Origin: Planctomycetota bacterium
GTDB lineage: Bacteria > Planctomycetota > PUPC01 > JACPCR01
Assembly (NCBI GenBank): GCA_016179685.1
Contig: JACPCR010000054.1
Coordinates: 148,369-212,368 of the forward strand
DNA: 64,000 bases
Reading direction: 5' to 3'
Shown here: positions 34,811 through 44,121 of the stretch, piece after piece
Position numbering within the stretch: the first letter of the stretch is position 1
Layout: every line of letters starts with the position of its first letter
Translations under genes and position numbers: made by a program
The notes under the pieces: generated by a model
Seen by the model: the letters and a program-made list of their open reading frames with translations, nothing else
Told to the model about the DNA's origin: nothing
The model's database searches: none

Positions 34811-37800
34811 CTAACGGACGGCTTCGAGCACCAGGTCTCCGAATCTCCGGTAATCGCCGGCGTAATCGAAAGAGGCCGGCCAGTAGCCGCGGTTCAGGAG
34901 TTTCACGGCCACGAGATCGAGGGCGGGGCAGACCAGGACGTAACAGTGTGTTCCGCCGCCGTGCCCGAAAGTGCCCGCGGGGGCCGTGTCCGGCAACTCG
35001 CTGCTCCTCCAGTCGCCCGCGACGAGCCACGCACAGGCGCGATCGGGCACTTCCTGGCGCAAGGGACCCCGAACCTGCGGAGAGGTCAGCAGCCGCACGG
35101 TGGTGGTGCTCAGGATTTGCTTTCCCTTCCACCGCCCTCGATTCAGGTACATCTCGCCCAAGGCGGCCAGGTCTCTCGCGCTGACGTAGAGTCCCGCCAT
35201 GCCGCGGCCTTCGGGTCCCCAGGGATCGAGCCAGCCGGCATCCTGGGGCGACTTCACCGCCGGGACAATCTCGGTCTCATCATCGCCGGGCGACAGGAAG
35301 CCTGATTCGCTCAGTCCCATCGGCTCGAAAAGGCGGTGCTTCATGAGCTGCCCGAAGCCGTCCTCGCCCAAGATACGAGCCATGGCGAAGGCCAGGAGGT
35401 CCATTCCCGGATTGCTGTAGTGAAGCTTCTCGCCAGGCGGTGAGGCCAGTTTGACCGTGCGCCAGTCGCCGTCTCCGGGCAATCCGCTTGTGTGCGTAGC
35501 CAGATGCCGGAAGGTCACGCGTTCCCGGCCCTGGCCCGTGAGCTCCGGGACGACGCGGTGAACCGAGTCATCGAGGCTGACCTTTCCGGCGTCGATGGCG
35601 AGTCCGAGGGCGGTGGCGACGTAGGCCTTGGTGACGGACCAGATCGGAAACCTCGAGCGGGCGTCGACGGCCCTCGATGCGGGCGACGAGTTGTGCCGCC
35701 CGCGATACCATTCGAGAAGCGTGCGGCCGCGCTGGCGGATCAGAATGGCCGCCGCGCTGGCGGCTTCGAGCGAGACCATGCTCGACTCCACGTGGGTGAT
35801 GACGTCTCGAAAACGCTCCCACTCGGGCACCTCTTCGAGCACCAGGCGGTCGCCTGACGGCCGCTCGGGGCTGCGCCTGGCCCGGTAAACGTGCAATCCG
35901 GCGAGCTTGGGGCACAGCAGGACGTCGCCGTGAAGCTCGCCGATGTTCCAGCCGATGACGTCGTAGCCCGGGACCGTCAGGTCGTCCGGCGTTCCACGGG
36001 CGGAACGGTCCGGAGCGTCCTCGAAGTGCTCGTCAGGAGCGGATTCATTATCCAGAAGGCTCGGGGCGTCGGCGGCGTCAAAGAAATCGCGGTGTGCATC
36101 GTCGAGGCTGATTCGGGCGGACGAAGCGTCGTCCGCACCGTCCCCGTCAGGCGCGCCAGGCCGAATGTCCCTAGCCTCGAAGCCGCCTTCGCGGGCCGGA
36201 TGGACGATCGGATCGGCGCGGAGGTCATAAATCTTGACGCCGCCCCAGTAGTCCGCGGCATAAAGAAAATCCCCGTCGATGAAAAAATCGGGGATGAACG
36301 CCCCCTGGGGCAGGGGACGCCGTTCGTGCCCGCCCCGGGTGAAGCGTGCGGCCCGGAGCGGAAAGGTCGCCACCCGGCTCGCCGCCGCGGGGTCCGACAC
36401 GTCGTAGACGAGAAGCCGCTGGTTGTTGTCCGCCTCGACGCCTTGCAGAAGATAGAGCCGGAAGCCGTGCAGCCCCAGCACGCGGCCAGAACCCTGCCAG
36501 GAATAGGCCGGCACGCGAATCTCCGCGTCCTCGATGCGGCCCTGCGGGACGGGTCGGTAGGGGTCCAGCACGCCCAGGATGGCCACACCACCGTTCTTGA
36601 CGGCGTAAAGGCGGGTCGTCGTGGCCAGGCTGTCAGAGTAGGGACCGGCGTAGTCGGGCGGCAATCGGCTGGGGAGGCCGAGCCGGAAAGGCGCGGCGGG
36701 CCGGCGGAGGTCGTAGACCTCGAGAAACGTTGCAGGCTGACCCTCGTGCTGGCCATTGACCAGGAGGTAGCCAAGGTGTCCGGCGGCACGCATGGGGCAC
36801 GAGAAGCCCAGGCCGAGGCGCCCGGCCTCCCTCGGCCTGGCCGGGTCCGTGGCATCCACGAATCGATAGAAAGCTTCCTCCCAGGCCTTGTTGTAAAAGC
36901 ACGTGCCCGCGGCCAGGTCCGTGACCGACCCGAGCCCGTTCCGCCAGAAGCCCTTCAGAAGGGGCCGGAGGGGGTCCCGAACATCGAAGAGCGCCTCGGT
37001 CCCGCCCCGCTCCAGGGAAGCGATGGCGAGATCGCCCGAAAGCCGGAGGGACTGAATCTCGCCAGCCGTGTGGCAGAGGCCCGCCGGCTGGCGGTTTCCG
37101 TCCGGCCCGGCTTCCTCCTCATGGGGAAGGAACAGCCGGACTTCTCCGTCCTTCGAATCCAGGGCGCGCTTCAGAGTTTCCCTTGTGTCCAGACACCAGA
37201 GGCCGAAGTTGCCGTCGGTGGCCACGACGCGGCCACCCTCGACAGAAATCTGCGCCGGATCGAAGTGGCGGCCCGTCAGGCGCGCCAATCGCCGCGGCCG
37301 TGCAGGATTCTCCAGATCATAAATGAGAAGGCCCGGCTGCTCCTTCTTGCCCTCGGGCGCCCTCTGCGAGATGTAGAGGCGCTTACCCTCCGCGGCGAAG
37401 CCGCCGGACCCGCCCAGGCCCGCGAGTGGAGGCGTGACGGCAAGCCGTTCCTGCTCGAACCGGCCGGCAAAAACGATGACGACGCGGTGGTCTTGCAGAA
37501 GCACGTAGAAAAAGTCACTGGATACGGCGGCCCCAAGAGGTTTGCCCGGCAGCGGCAGGGACCGCGCGGTCTTGGGACGCAACGGGTTCGTGATGTCCAG
37601 GATGTCGAGAGACTTTTCTCCGGTGCGATAAGCGACGCCGCGGTGGAAAAGGCCGGGCGCGGCCGCAGTCGGGTCCATCAAGCCCAGGTCCAGAGGCCGA
37701 TGGGCCTGGGTCAGGTCCAGGACGTGCCAGCCCGCCACTGCCGGGTCCGGCGGCTGCGGGCCCTCCCAGCCGACGTGCACGTACGCCCACGGGCCGCAAA

Positions 37801-38540
37801 GGACGAACGCGCCCGTGGTCGCTGGGGCTCGAAGGCAGAACTGACCAGAAATCCTTGGATGCCGGGGATTCGAGACGTTCACCGCCAGCAGCCCGTTGTC
37901 ACTGCTGGAGACGAACGCCAGGTCGCCCAGAAGCTGCGGCGGATACCGGAGGTCATGCCCCACGTCGATGGCCGAGACGGTCTCGGGAAGGAGCGGGTCC
38001 GACACATCGATCACCTGGAAGCCCCGGCAGCTCCCGCCATTCGACAGGTAGGCGTAACGGCCGTGCAGGAGCACCCCGCTGGGCGTCCCGTGCGGCGTCC
38101 GTGAAACGCTGACTCTCTCGAGGGGCTGGCCCGGATTCCCCTCTGAAAATTTCAGTCGCCCGGTGACCGGATCGAGGGCGATGAATCCGCCGGGCACGTG
38201 CACGCCTGGCCAGCCCGCGGCGTCGGAAAGGTCCTGGTAACGGACCCGCCGCGGCGATCGGAAGTTGCCGGTCTCCGCCCACGCTGCGGAAGCGACGTCA
38301 AGCCCTTCGTCAAGGACGCGGAAACCGCCCGCCGCCCCGTAAAGACGCTCCACGTCGCCGGGCCGCAGCCGGCGACCCCCGAGCGGCAGCCGAAGCGGCT
38401 GCGCCCGGCCCGTCGGATCGAGCGAGAAAGTGAAGGGGTTGTCGTCCCCGGCGTCGTGCCAGAGGACCTCCGCAGGGCTTGGCAGGGCGTCAAAGAGGAT
38501 CAGAGAGGGAATCCAGAGGGCCACCCCAAAAAAACCGCAT
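34811..38540 (-). CDS. Secreted LVIVD beta-propeller / serine beta-lactamase-fold fusion
   Basis: About 1240 residues. The N-terminal two-thirds is LVIVD-type propeller sequence (VIDVSDPLLPETV, LAVNVSNPRHPRISG, LDILDITNPLRPK, LLIYDLENPARPRR, LEVYDLRRPAAPF, LLVYDVSDPAAASR). An acidic linker follows, then a C-terminal class C beta-lactamase/DD-peptidase domain with SVTKAY (S-x-x-K nucleophile), YSNPG (Y-x-N) and HGGG. The best start is the ATG at 38538-38540 (MRF, with ggaggag upstream), which gives a signal peptide only if a seven-T run is read as six; otherwise an in-frame non-ATG start is needed. Proteins of this type probably bind and cleave cell-wall or exported substrates. Confidence 0.8.
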
Positions 38541-39042
38541 GGTGGATGACCCGCGCTCCTCCATTTCCCACCGCTGCGGCGATGCTCTACAATGAGGGAA
38601 CAACAGGGTTTGTCCTCCGTGGCATGAGACCGAACCTTCGGAAACGTCAATCTCAGAACATGAAGCATGCGCAAATCAAATGCTTTTCTTGGATTTTGGG
38701 CCCCAAGCGCTTCAGGCGGGCGAAGCCCGCAACCCAGCAAGGGTGCAAAAGGTGTCAGGGTTCAGGGTTCAGGAATCAACTGACTCCCGACCCGCCTCCC
38801 ACCGGGACAAGTCTGGCGGGACACCTTTCAACTTCTCCACCGGATGCCAGCCGGATGCCAGCGTATTGGGCGCGGCGCGGAGAAGTGACACCCTAAGACT
38901 CTGACACGGCGGAGCCTCAGACCATTGGAACATCCTATTTTGTTTCAAGATGAGGGGTCATCGGCGCAGTCCTGAACGCCAAGGTCAGCATGATGACGCC
39001 ACAAGTGAAATTCCGCAATCCTGAAGCAGGTCAACCACGGAT
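38541..39042. other. Intergenic region with element R2
   Basis: About 500 bp before ribD. It holds R2 copy 3 (38713-38902). The remainder, including an AT-rich tail at 38920-38950 (cattggaacatcctattttg), probably contains the promoter for the ribD run; no certain boxes can be marked. Confidence 0.5.
38713..38902 (+). repeat. Element R2, copy 3
   Basis: Almost the same as copy 1 over its first 70 bases (caggcgggcgaagcccgc, caacccagcaagggtgcaaaaggtgtcagggttcaggg) and at its end (gcgcggcgcggagaagtgacaccctaagactct). The core between differs, with an extra tctggcgggaca and a repeated ggatgccagcc. Confidence 0.75.
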
Positions 39043-40146
39043 ATGCCTCCCTGGGACGAACGAGAGAAGTGTTTCATGCGTCGTGCCCTGGCGCTGGCTG
39101 GCCGAGGACGCGGCCGCGTCGAGCCGAACCCGATGGTCGGAGCGGTGGTAGTCCGCGGCGGCCGGATCATCGGTGAGGGCTACCACCGGCAGTTTGGCGG
39201 CCCGCATGCCGAGGTGCACGCCCTGGCCGGTGCGGGCGCGTCCGCCTGCGGCGCGGCGCTCTACGTCACCCTCGAGCCGTGCGATCATCACGGCAAGACG
39301 CCGCCCTGCACCGAGGCCATCGTCGCGGCGGGGGTACACCGCGTCGTCGCTGCCATGCAGGACCCGGACGAACGGGTTTCGGGCCGGGGCGTGCGCCGGC
39401 TGCGCCGCGCCGGGCTCGACGTCGAGATGGGGCTGTGCCGGGAAGAGGCCCGGGCGCTCAACGCACCCTATCTGAAACTCAAGACGCGGCACGTCCCCTA
39501 CGTCACGGCCAAGTGGGCGATGACGCTCGACGGCCGCATCGCCTCCCTGGCTCACGAAGCCCGCTGGATCACCTCGGAGGCGGCCCGTCGGCACGGACAC
39601 CGCGCCCGCAGCCTCTCCGATGCCATCCTGGTCGGCATCGGCACCGTCCTCGCCGACGACCCGCTTCTCACGTGCCGGATTCCCGGCGGCCGCCATCCCA
39701 CGCGCATCGTGCTCGATAGCCGCGGCCGGCTGCCCCTGCGCTCCCGGCTCGTTCGAACCGCCCGGGAGTCCCCGGTGCTCGTGGTAACGACGGCCGCCGC
39801 GCCCGCCCAGCGGCTACTTGCCCTCGAGCGCGCCGGATGCCGTGTCTGCATCGTCCCTGTCCGTTCCGGACGGTGCTCGTTGCCGGACCTCCTCGGTCTT
39901 CTGGGCCGGGAGCAGGCGACCCATTTGCTGGTCGAGGGGGGCCAGCAAGTGCTTTCTTCCTTCTTCCGGGCGCATCTCGTCGATCGCGTCCTGGTCTATC
40001 TCGGCCCCAAGATTCTCGGAGACGGTCTCTCCCCCATCGCCGGACTCGGATGCAGGACCGTTGCGGAGGCGATGCTCCTCGAGCCCGTCTCCCTGCGAAG
40101 GCTGGGACCCGATCTCGTGCTCGAAGCTAGGAGGCTTGGCGGATGA
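39043..40146 (+). CDS. ribD: Riboflavin biosynthesis protein RibD (deaminase/reductase)
   Basis: The 367-residue product holds both halves. The deaminase domain has zinc motif HAEVHA (H55, E57) and PCDHHGKTPPC (C80, C89). The reductase domain begins about residue 150 (VTAKWAMTLDGRIA) with NADPH-site features (ILVGIGTVLADDP) and ends LLVEGGQQVLSSFF. It converts diaminohydroxyribosylaminopyrimidine phosphate to the ribitylaminopyrimidine phosphate. The start at 39043 lies within agctcctg-poor sequence; Shine-Dalgarno is weak. The next gene starts inside its stop codon (ATGA), so ribD heads the 39043-43826 run. No other rib genes are present in the window. Confidence 0.95.
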   Translation: MPPWDEREKCFMRRALALAGRGRGRVEPNPMVGAVVVRGGRIIGEGYHRQFGGPHAEVHALAGAGASACGAALYVTLEPCDHHGKTPPCTEAIVAAGVHRVVAAMQDPDERVSGRGVRRLRRAGLDVEMGLCREEARALNAPYLKLKTRHVPYVTAKWAMTLDGRIASLAHEARWITSEAARRHGHRARSLSDAILVGIGTVLADDPLLTCRIPGGRHPTRIVLDSRGRLPLRSRLVRTARESPVLVVTTAAAPAQRLLALERAGCRVCIVPVRSGRCSLPDLLGLLGREQATHLLVEGGQQVLSSFFRAHLVDRVLVYLGPKILGDGLSPIAGLGCRTVAEAMLLEPVSLRRLGPDLVLEARRLGG

Positions 40147-41663
40147 GAACCTGTGAGTTGTTCATCCTGGCCGATCGTGTGCTCGGTCCCGTCGAAGGCC
40201 CCCTCTGGGGCCAGTTCATCGAATTCGTCGGCCGTTGCATTCACGGGGGAATCTACGATCCCGGCAGCCCAGCGGCCCGATCCGATGGGGTCCGCGCCGA
40301 CGTCCTCGAGGCCATGAAGGAGCTGCGGCCCACCCACCTGCGGTATCCCGGCGGATGCGCCGTGTCCTACTTCGACTGGCAGGAGCTTGTCGGGCCTCGG
40401 GCTCAGAGGCCGCCCGCCAAGCTTTATCGGTACACCGGCGTGCCGCAGTCCACCGCGTTCGGACTGCCGGAAGCCTTCGCCTATGCCGAGGAGCTGGGCG
40501 CTGAGCTTTACCTTACCGTGAACGCACACACCCAGTCACCGGAGGATGCAGCCAACCTGGTCGAATACCTGAACGGGACGACGCGGACGCGATGGGCGGA
40601 CCTGCGCCGTTCGCACGGCCGCGAAAAGCCCTACGGCATCAAGCGGTTCGGGCTGGGCAATGAAATCTACGGGGACTGGCAGCCGGGCCAGAAGACCGCG
40701 GAGGAATACGTGCGATGGTGCCGCGAGGCCATTCGCTGGATGAAGGCCGTCGATCCTACGATGAGCATCGCGGCCGTTGGAATGGGCCGGCCGGGCCCCG
40801 ACTGGGACCGCACGGTCCTCAAGGGGCTCATCGATTCGATCGACCTGTTCAGCGTGCACAACTACTGCGGCAGGCCCGTGTTCCGTGACTGCATGGCCGC
40901 CTCCCGGGTTTACGAAACGATGATCGAGTGGGCCAACGTGGCCATCGACGAGGCCATGGACACCCGCCTCTCTCGCAAGGAACGGCCCGGAATTGCCCTC
41001 GATGAGTGGAACGTGTGGTATCGCGCTCGGCACGCCGCCGAGGCCAGCCTCGAAGAGATTTACGACTACACGGACGCCCTGACCGTCGCCACCCTCCTCC
41101 ACGTGGTCCTGCGCCATACCCGCACCGTGCGGCTCTCCAACATCTCCCTCGCCGCCAATACCTGCGGCTCGATCTTCACGGACCGGCAGCGATGCGTGCG
41201 GCAGACTATTTTCTACCCGCAGATGCTGTTCCGCGAGAAGCACACGGGCGAGGCCGTGCAAACCTTTTACGACGGTCCGGTCTTTCCGGCGAAGCACGAG
41301 CGCTACTTCTGCGGGATCGTGGACGTCGAGAAGGCGAAGGATGAGACGTTGCCGACGCTGCTTCACTTCGATGACCTCGACGCCCTGGACGCCCTGTGCA
41401 CGGTGGACCGGGGCCGCCGACGCCTCTCGCTCTCGGTCGTCAACAAGCTCGAAGACCGTGCCCTCACCGCACGGCTCAGCTTCCGAGGCATCGAGCCCCG
41501 AAGCACGCTCGTCCGGGTGTACCGCCTGACCGGGCCGTCCCTCCAGGCCGCCAATACGCTCGATCACCCGAGCCAGGTCGGACTGGTCAGCGCATGGGAC
41601 CGCGTGGCCGGGAGCTTCCCCTTCCCTGCCGCAAGCTTGACGCTGCTCGAGTTCGAGATCTAG
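40143..41663 (+). CDS. Alpha-L-arabinofuranosidase, GH51 type
   Basis: The 506-residue product has the GH51 signature. The acid/base glutamate is in GLGNEIYGDW (Glu174) and the nucleophile glutamate in ALDEWNVWY (Glu288); the start has the typical FIEFVGRCIHGGIY and RYPGGCAVSYFDWQE blocks. It removes arabinofuranose side chains from arabinoxylan or arabinan. No signal peptide is seen, so it is likely cytoplasmic and works on imported oligosaccharides. Its ATG overlaps the ribD stop, and the MetE-like gene starts four bases after its own stop. Confidence 0.94.
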   Translation: MRTCELFILADRVLGPVEGPLWGQFIEFVGRCIHGGIYDPGSPAARSDGVRADVLEAMKELRPTHLRYPGGCAVSYFDWQELVGPRAQRPPAKLYRYTGVPQSTAFGLPEAFAYAEELGAELYLTVNAHTQSPEDAANLVEYLNGTTRTRWADLRRSHGREKPYGIKRFGLGNEIYGDWQPGQKTAEEYVRWCREAIRWMKAVDPTMSIAAVGMGRPGPDWDRTVLKGLIDSIDLFSVHNYCGRPVFRDCMAASRVYETMIEWANVAIDEAMDTRLSRKERPGIALDEWNVWYRARHAAEASLEEIYDYTDALTVATLLHVVLRHTRTVRLSNISLAANTCGSIFTDRQRCVRQTIFYPQMLFREKHTGEAVQTFYDGPVFPAKHERYFCGIVDVEKAKDETLPTLLHFDDLDALDALCTVDRGRRRLSLSVVNKLEDRALTARLSFRGIEPRSTLVRVYRLTGPSLQAANTLDHPSQVGLVSAWDRVAGSFPFPAASLTLLEFEI

Positions 41664-41666
41664 CGC

Positions 41667-42683
41667 ATGACTCCCACCTCGCCCCGAACCACCGTCGTCG
41701 GCAGCTACCCGGTCCCTGACTGGTTGAAGTCCCACCCGAACGAAGAGACGTTGCGGGACGCCCTGACGGTGGTGATCCGGGCGCAAGAATCGGCCGGCAT
41801 CGAGGTGGTCTCCGACGGAGAGCTGGGCCGGTGGGACCCGGCGCGGGACGCGGCCGGCGGCATGGTCGAGCGGTTCGTCCGTCCCATGGCCGGCGTCGAG
41901 TGCGTGCTGACACGCGCTCAGCTCGAGGCCTTCCAGTCGCGGGCATCGACGAGCTACCGGAAACACCCGCCCGGCGTGGTGACGGGTCCCCTGGGTGACG
42001 GGACGCTGAACCTGCGCCGCGATTGGGAGTTGGCCCGGGGCCTGGCCGCACGTCCGATGAAGTTCACCGTGACCAGCCCCTACATGCTCGCGAAGGTGCT
42101 CTGGAACGAGTATTATCTCGACCTCCGGGAACTGGCCATGGCCCTGGCCGGCATCCTCGCCGGTCAACTCCGCGGGATCGATGCCGCCGTGTTGCAGGTG
42201 GACGAGCCGAATCTGCCCGGCAGTCCCGAGGACGGCGACCTGGCAGCGGAGGCGATCAACACCGTGCTGGAAGCCGTTTCAGGCGAGAAAGCCGTCCACC
42301 TCTGCTTCGGCAACTACGGCGGACAGACTATCCAGAAGGGCGATTACTCGCGCCTCGTCCGCTTCATGAACGCCTTGCGGTGCGACCACCTGGTCCTCGA
42401 GACCACGCGCCGGGCCCCGGAGGATCTGGCCCGGCTGACCGAGGTGCGGACGGAGGTCCGGCTCGGCATCGGCGTGATCGATGTAAAGGACCTCCAGGTC
42501 GAAAGCCCGGACCTGGTGGCCCGCCGGATCGAGTCGATGGCCCGGCTGCTGGGGCCCGATCGGCTCGCCTACGTGCACCCGGACTGCGGCTTGCGCCTCT
42601 TGCCCCGAACCGTCGCGGACGCCAAGATGCAGGCGCTCGCGGCCGGGCGGGACCTTTACCTGGGCCCAGGGGCTCGATCGTAA
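41667..42683 (+). CDS. MetE-like cobalamin-independent methyltransferase domain protein
   Basis: The 338-residue product equals the catalytic half of MetE. It starts TTVVGSYPVPDWLK and holds a full set of candidate zinc ligands in order: HLCFGN (His and Cys), LVLETTRR (Glu) and HPDCGLR (Cys); VLQVDEPNLPGS gives the substrate-binding aspartate and glutamate. Such short MetE homologues transfer methyl groups from sources other than methyltetrahydrofolate-polyglutamate or act on other thiols; the donor and acceptor are unknown. It is three bases after the arabinofuranosidase gene. Confidence 0.88.
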   Translation: MTPTSPRTTVVGSYPVPDWLKSHPNEETLRDALTVVIRAQESAGIEVVSDGELGRWDPARDAAGGMVERFVRPMAGVECVLTRAQLEAFQSRASTSYRKHPPGVVTGPLGDGTLNLRRDWELARGLAARPMKFTVTSPYMLAKVLWNEYYLDLRELAMALAGILAGQLRGIDAAVLQVDEPNLPGSPEDGDLAAEAINTVLEAVSGEKAVHLCFGNYGGQTIQKGDYSRLVRFMNALRCDHLVLETTRRAPEDLARLTEVRTEVRLGIGVIDVKDLQVESPDLVARRIESMARLLGPDRLAYVHPDCGLRLLPRTVADAKMQALAAGRDLYLGPGARS

Positions 42684-42803
42684 TCCATAGAGATGGCTAC
42701 CACCGGACGTGGCCCAAACAGTGAAGCTGAGGTTCGTTGGCACAAGAGCTTCAGCCAAAGTCCCTGTTCTAAAAGCTTTTGTGTCTTCGCGCCTGAGTGG
42801 TTG

Positions 42804-43826
42804 ATGAATAACTCCGATTCTTCATTGGACGTCTTTTGCCACGCCTTGCCGCCCGACTACGTGCGGGAGGCGCTGCGGGTATCCGCCCGGAAGCTGCTCA
42901 TGCTCGAACGGGCCGCCCAGATACCCGTCATGGTCGACCTCGAAGCCCGGCTGCGAGTCATGGACCAGTTTCCCGGATACCGGCAGGTGCCGAGCCTGAC
43001 CTCGCCTCCGCTCGAAGTCATCGCGGGGCCCGACCAGACGCCGGGCCTGGCCCGCATCGCCAATGACGGACTCGCCGAGATGTCGGCCCGACACCCGGCC
43101 CGCTTCCCCGGCTTCGTCGCTTCCCTGCCGATGAACGGGCCGGACGCCGCCCTCGAAGAAGCCCGCCGCGCCGTCCGGGAACTTGGCGCGTCCGGCGTGC
43201 AGATTTTTACCCACGTCAATGGCCGCCCGCTCGACGATCCCGCCTTCCTTCCGCTTTTTAGCCTGATGGCCGAGCTGGACCGCCCGGTCTGGCTTCACCC
43301 GGCCCGCGGCATGAATGTGCCCGACTATCCCACGGAAAAAGTGTCCCGCTTCGAGCTCTGGTGGGCCTTCGGCTGGCCCTACGAGAGCACCCTGGCGATG
43401 GGCCGCCTGGCCTTCGCCGGAGTGTTCGACCGGTGGCCCGGCCTGAAAATCATCACCCATCACGTCGGCGGCATGATGCCGATGATGGAAGGCCGGCTGG
43501 CCCCGGGCCTCGATCGACTCGGCACGCGGACACCGCCGGACCAGGCCGACGCGGTGCGCACGCCGTTGAAGGAACGGCCCGTCGAGGCCTTCCGGAGGTT
43601 CTACGCCGACACCGCTTCCTTCGGCTCGAGGGCGGCCATCGAATGCGGACTCGCCTTCTTCGGGGCCGGGAAGCTCGTCTTCGCCTCCGATATGCCATTC
43701 GACCCCGAACGCGGGCCCGGCTTCATCCGCGAGACCCTTCGGGCGATCCGCGAGATGAACCTCTCCGAGCCGGACCGGCGGCGCATTCTCTTCGGGAACG
43801 CGGAGCGCCTGATCGGGCTCTCGTAG
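42804..43826 (+). CDS. Amidohydrolase of the ACMSD/2,3-dihydroxybenzoate decarboxylase type
   Basis: From ATG 42804 the product is 340 residues and begins MNNSDSSLDVFCHALPPDY, the family's first strand with a Cys-His-Ala in place of the common His-x-His. Later features are WLHPARGMN (metal His), KIITHHVGGMMPMMEGR (metal His pair), and FASDMPFDPERGPGFIRET (catalytic Asp). The longer frame from 42693 has an unpromising leader. Family members decarboxylate or hydrolyse aromatic and semialdehyde acids. The missing first His of the HxH pair is typical of one subgroup that uses a single zinc. It ends the plus-strand run started by ribD. Confidence 0.87.
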   Translation: MNNSDSSLDVFCHALPPDYVREALRVSARKLLMLERAAQIPVMVDLEARLRVMDQFPGYRQVPSLTSPPLEVIAGPDQTPGLARIANDGLAEMSARHPARFPGFVASLPMNGPDAALEEARRAVRELGASGVQIFTHVNGRPLDDPAFLPLFSLMAELDRPVWLHPARGMNVPDYPTEKVSRFELWWAFGWPYESTLAMGRLAFAGVFDRWPGLKIITHHVGGMMPMMEGRLAPGLDRLGTRTPPDQADAVRTPLKERPVEAFRRFYADTASFGSRAAIECGLAFFGAGKLVFASDMPFDPERGPGFIRETLRAIREMNLSEPDRRRILFGNAERLIGLS

Positions 43827-43872
43827 GCAGGGTTCACCGTCATCACGCTTTACCCTGGGAAAGGGATTTGAC

Positions 43873-44010
43873 ATGGCTTATCAACTGTTCACGAAAGCCG
43901 CGCTGAAACTGGACTTGCCCGCTTACAAGCCGCAGCGGGGTAACGATGCCGCGATTGTCGAAGCGCATCCCGGCCGGCCAGGCCAGGGACTCGGTTATAA
44001 GTATTTATAA
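43873..44010 (+). CDS. Small ORF, possibly a gene remnant
   Basis: A 45-codon frame with a gggaaaggga ribosome site begins MAYQLFTKAALKLDLPAYK and ends GQGLGYKYL. It reads like protein but matches no family I know, and its stop lies just where AT-rich sequence begins, so it may be the truncated start of a lost gene. The rest of the gap to 44121 holds nothing clear. Confidence 0.35.
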   Translation: MAYQLFTKAALKLDLPAYKPQRGNDAAIVEAHPGRPGQGLGYKYL

Positions 44011-44121
44011 ACAAGAAAGTTGCAGTCTTCCTCGCCCTGTGATTGCTCTAAACTCTCGATTCATAAGTATCTAATGTTTAGGAATTTAAGAGTTGATTGG
44101 GCAAGCGTCAGTCAACTTGAG

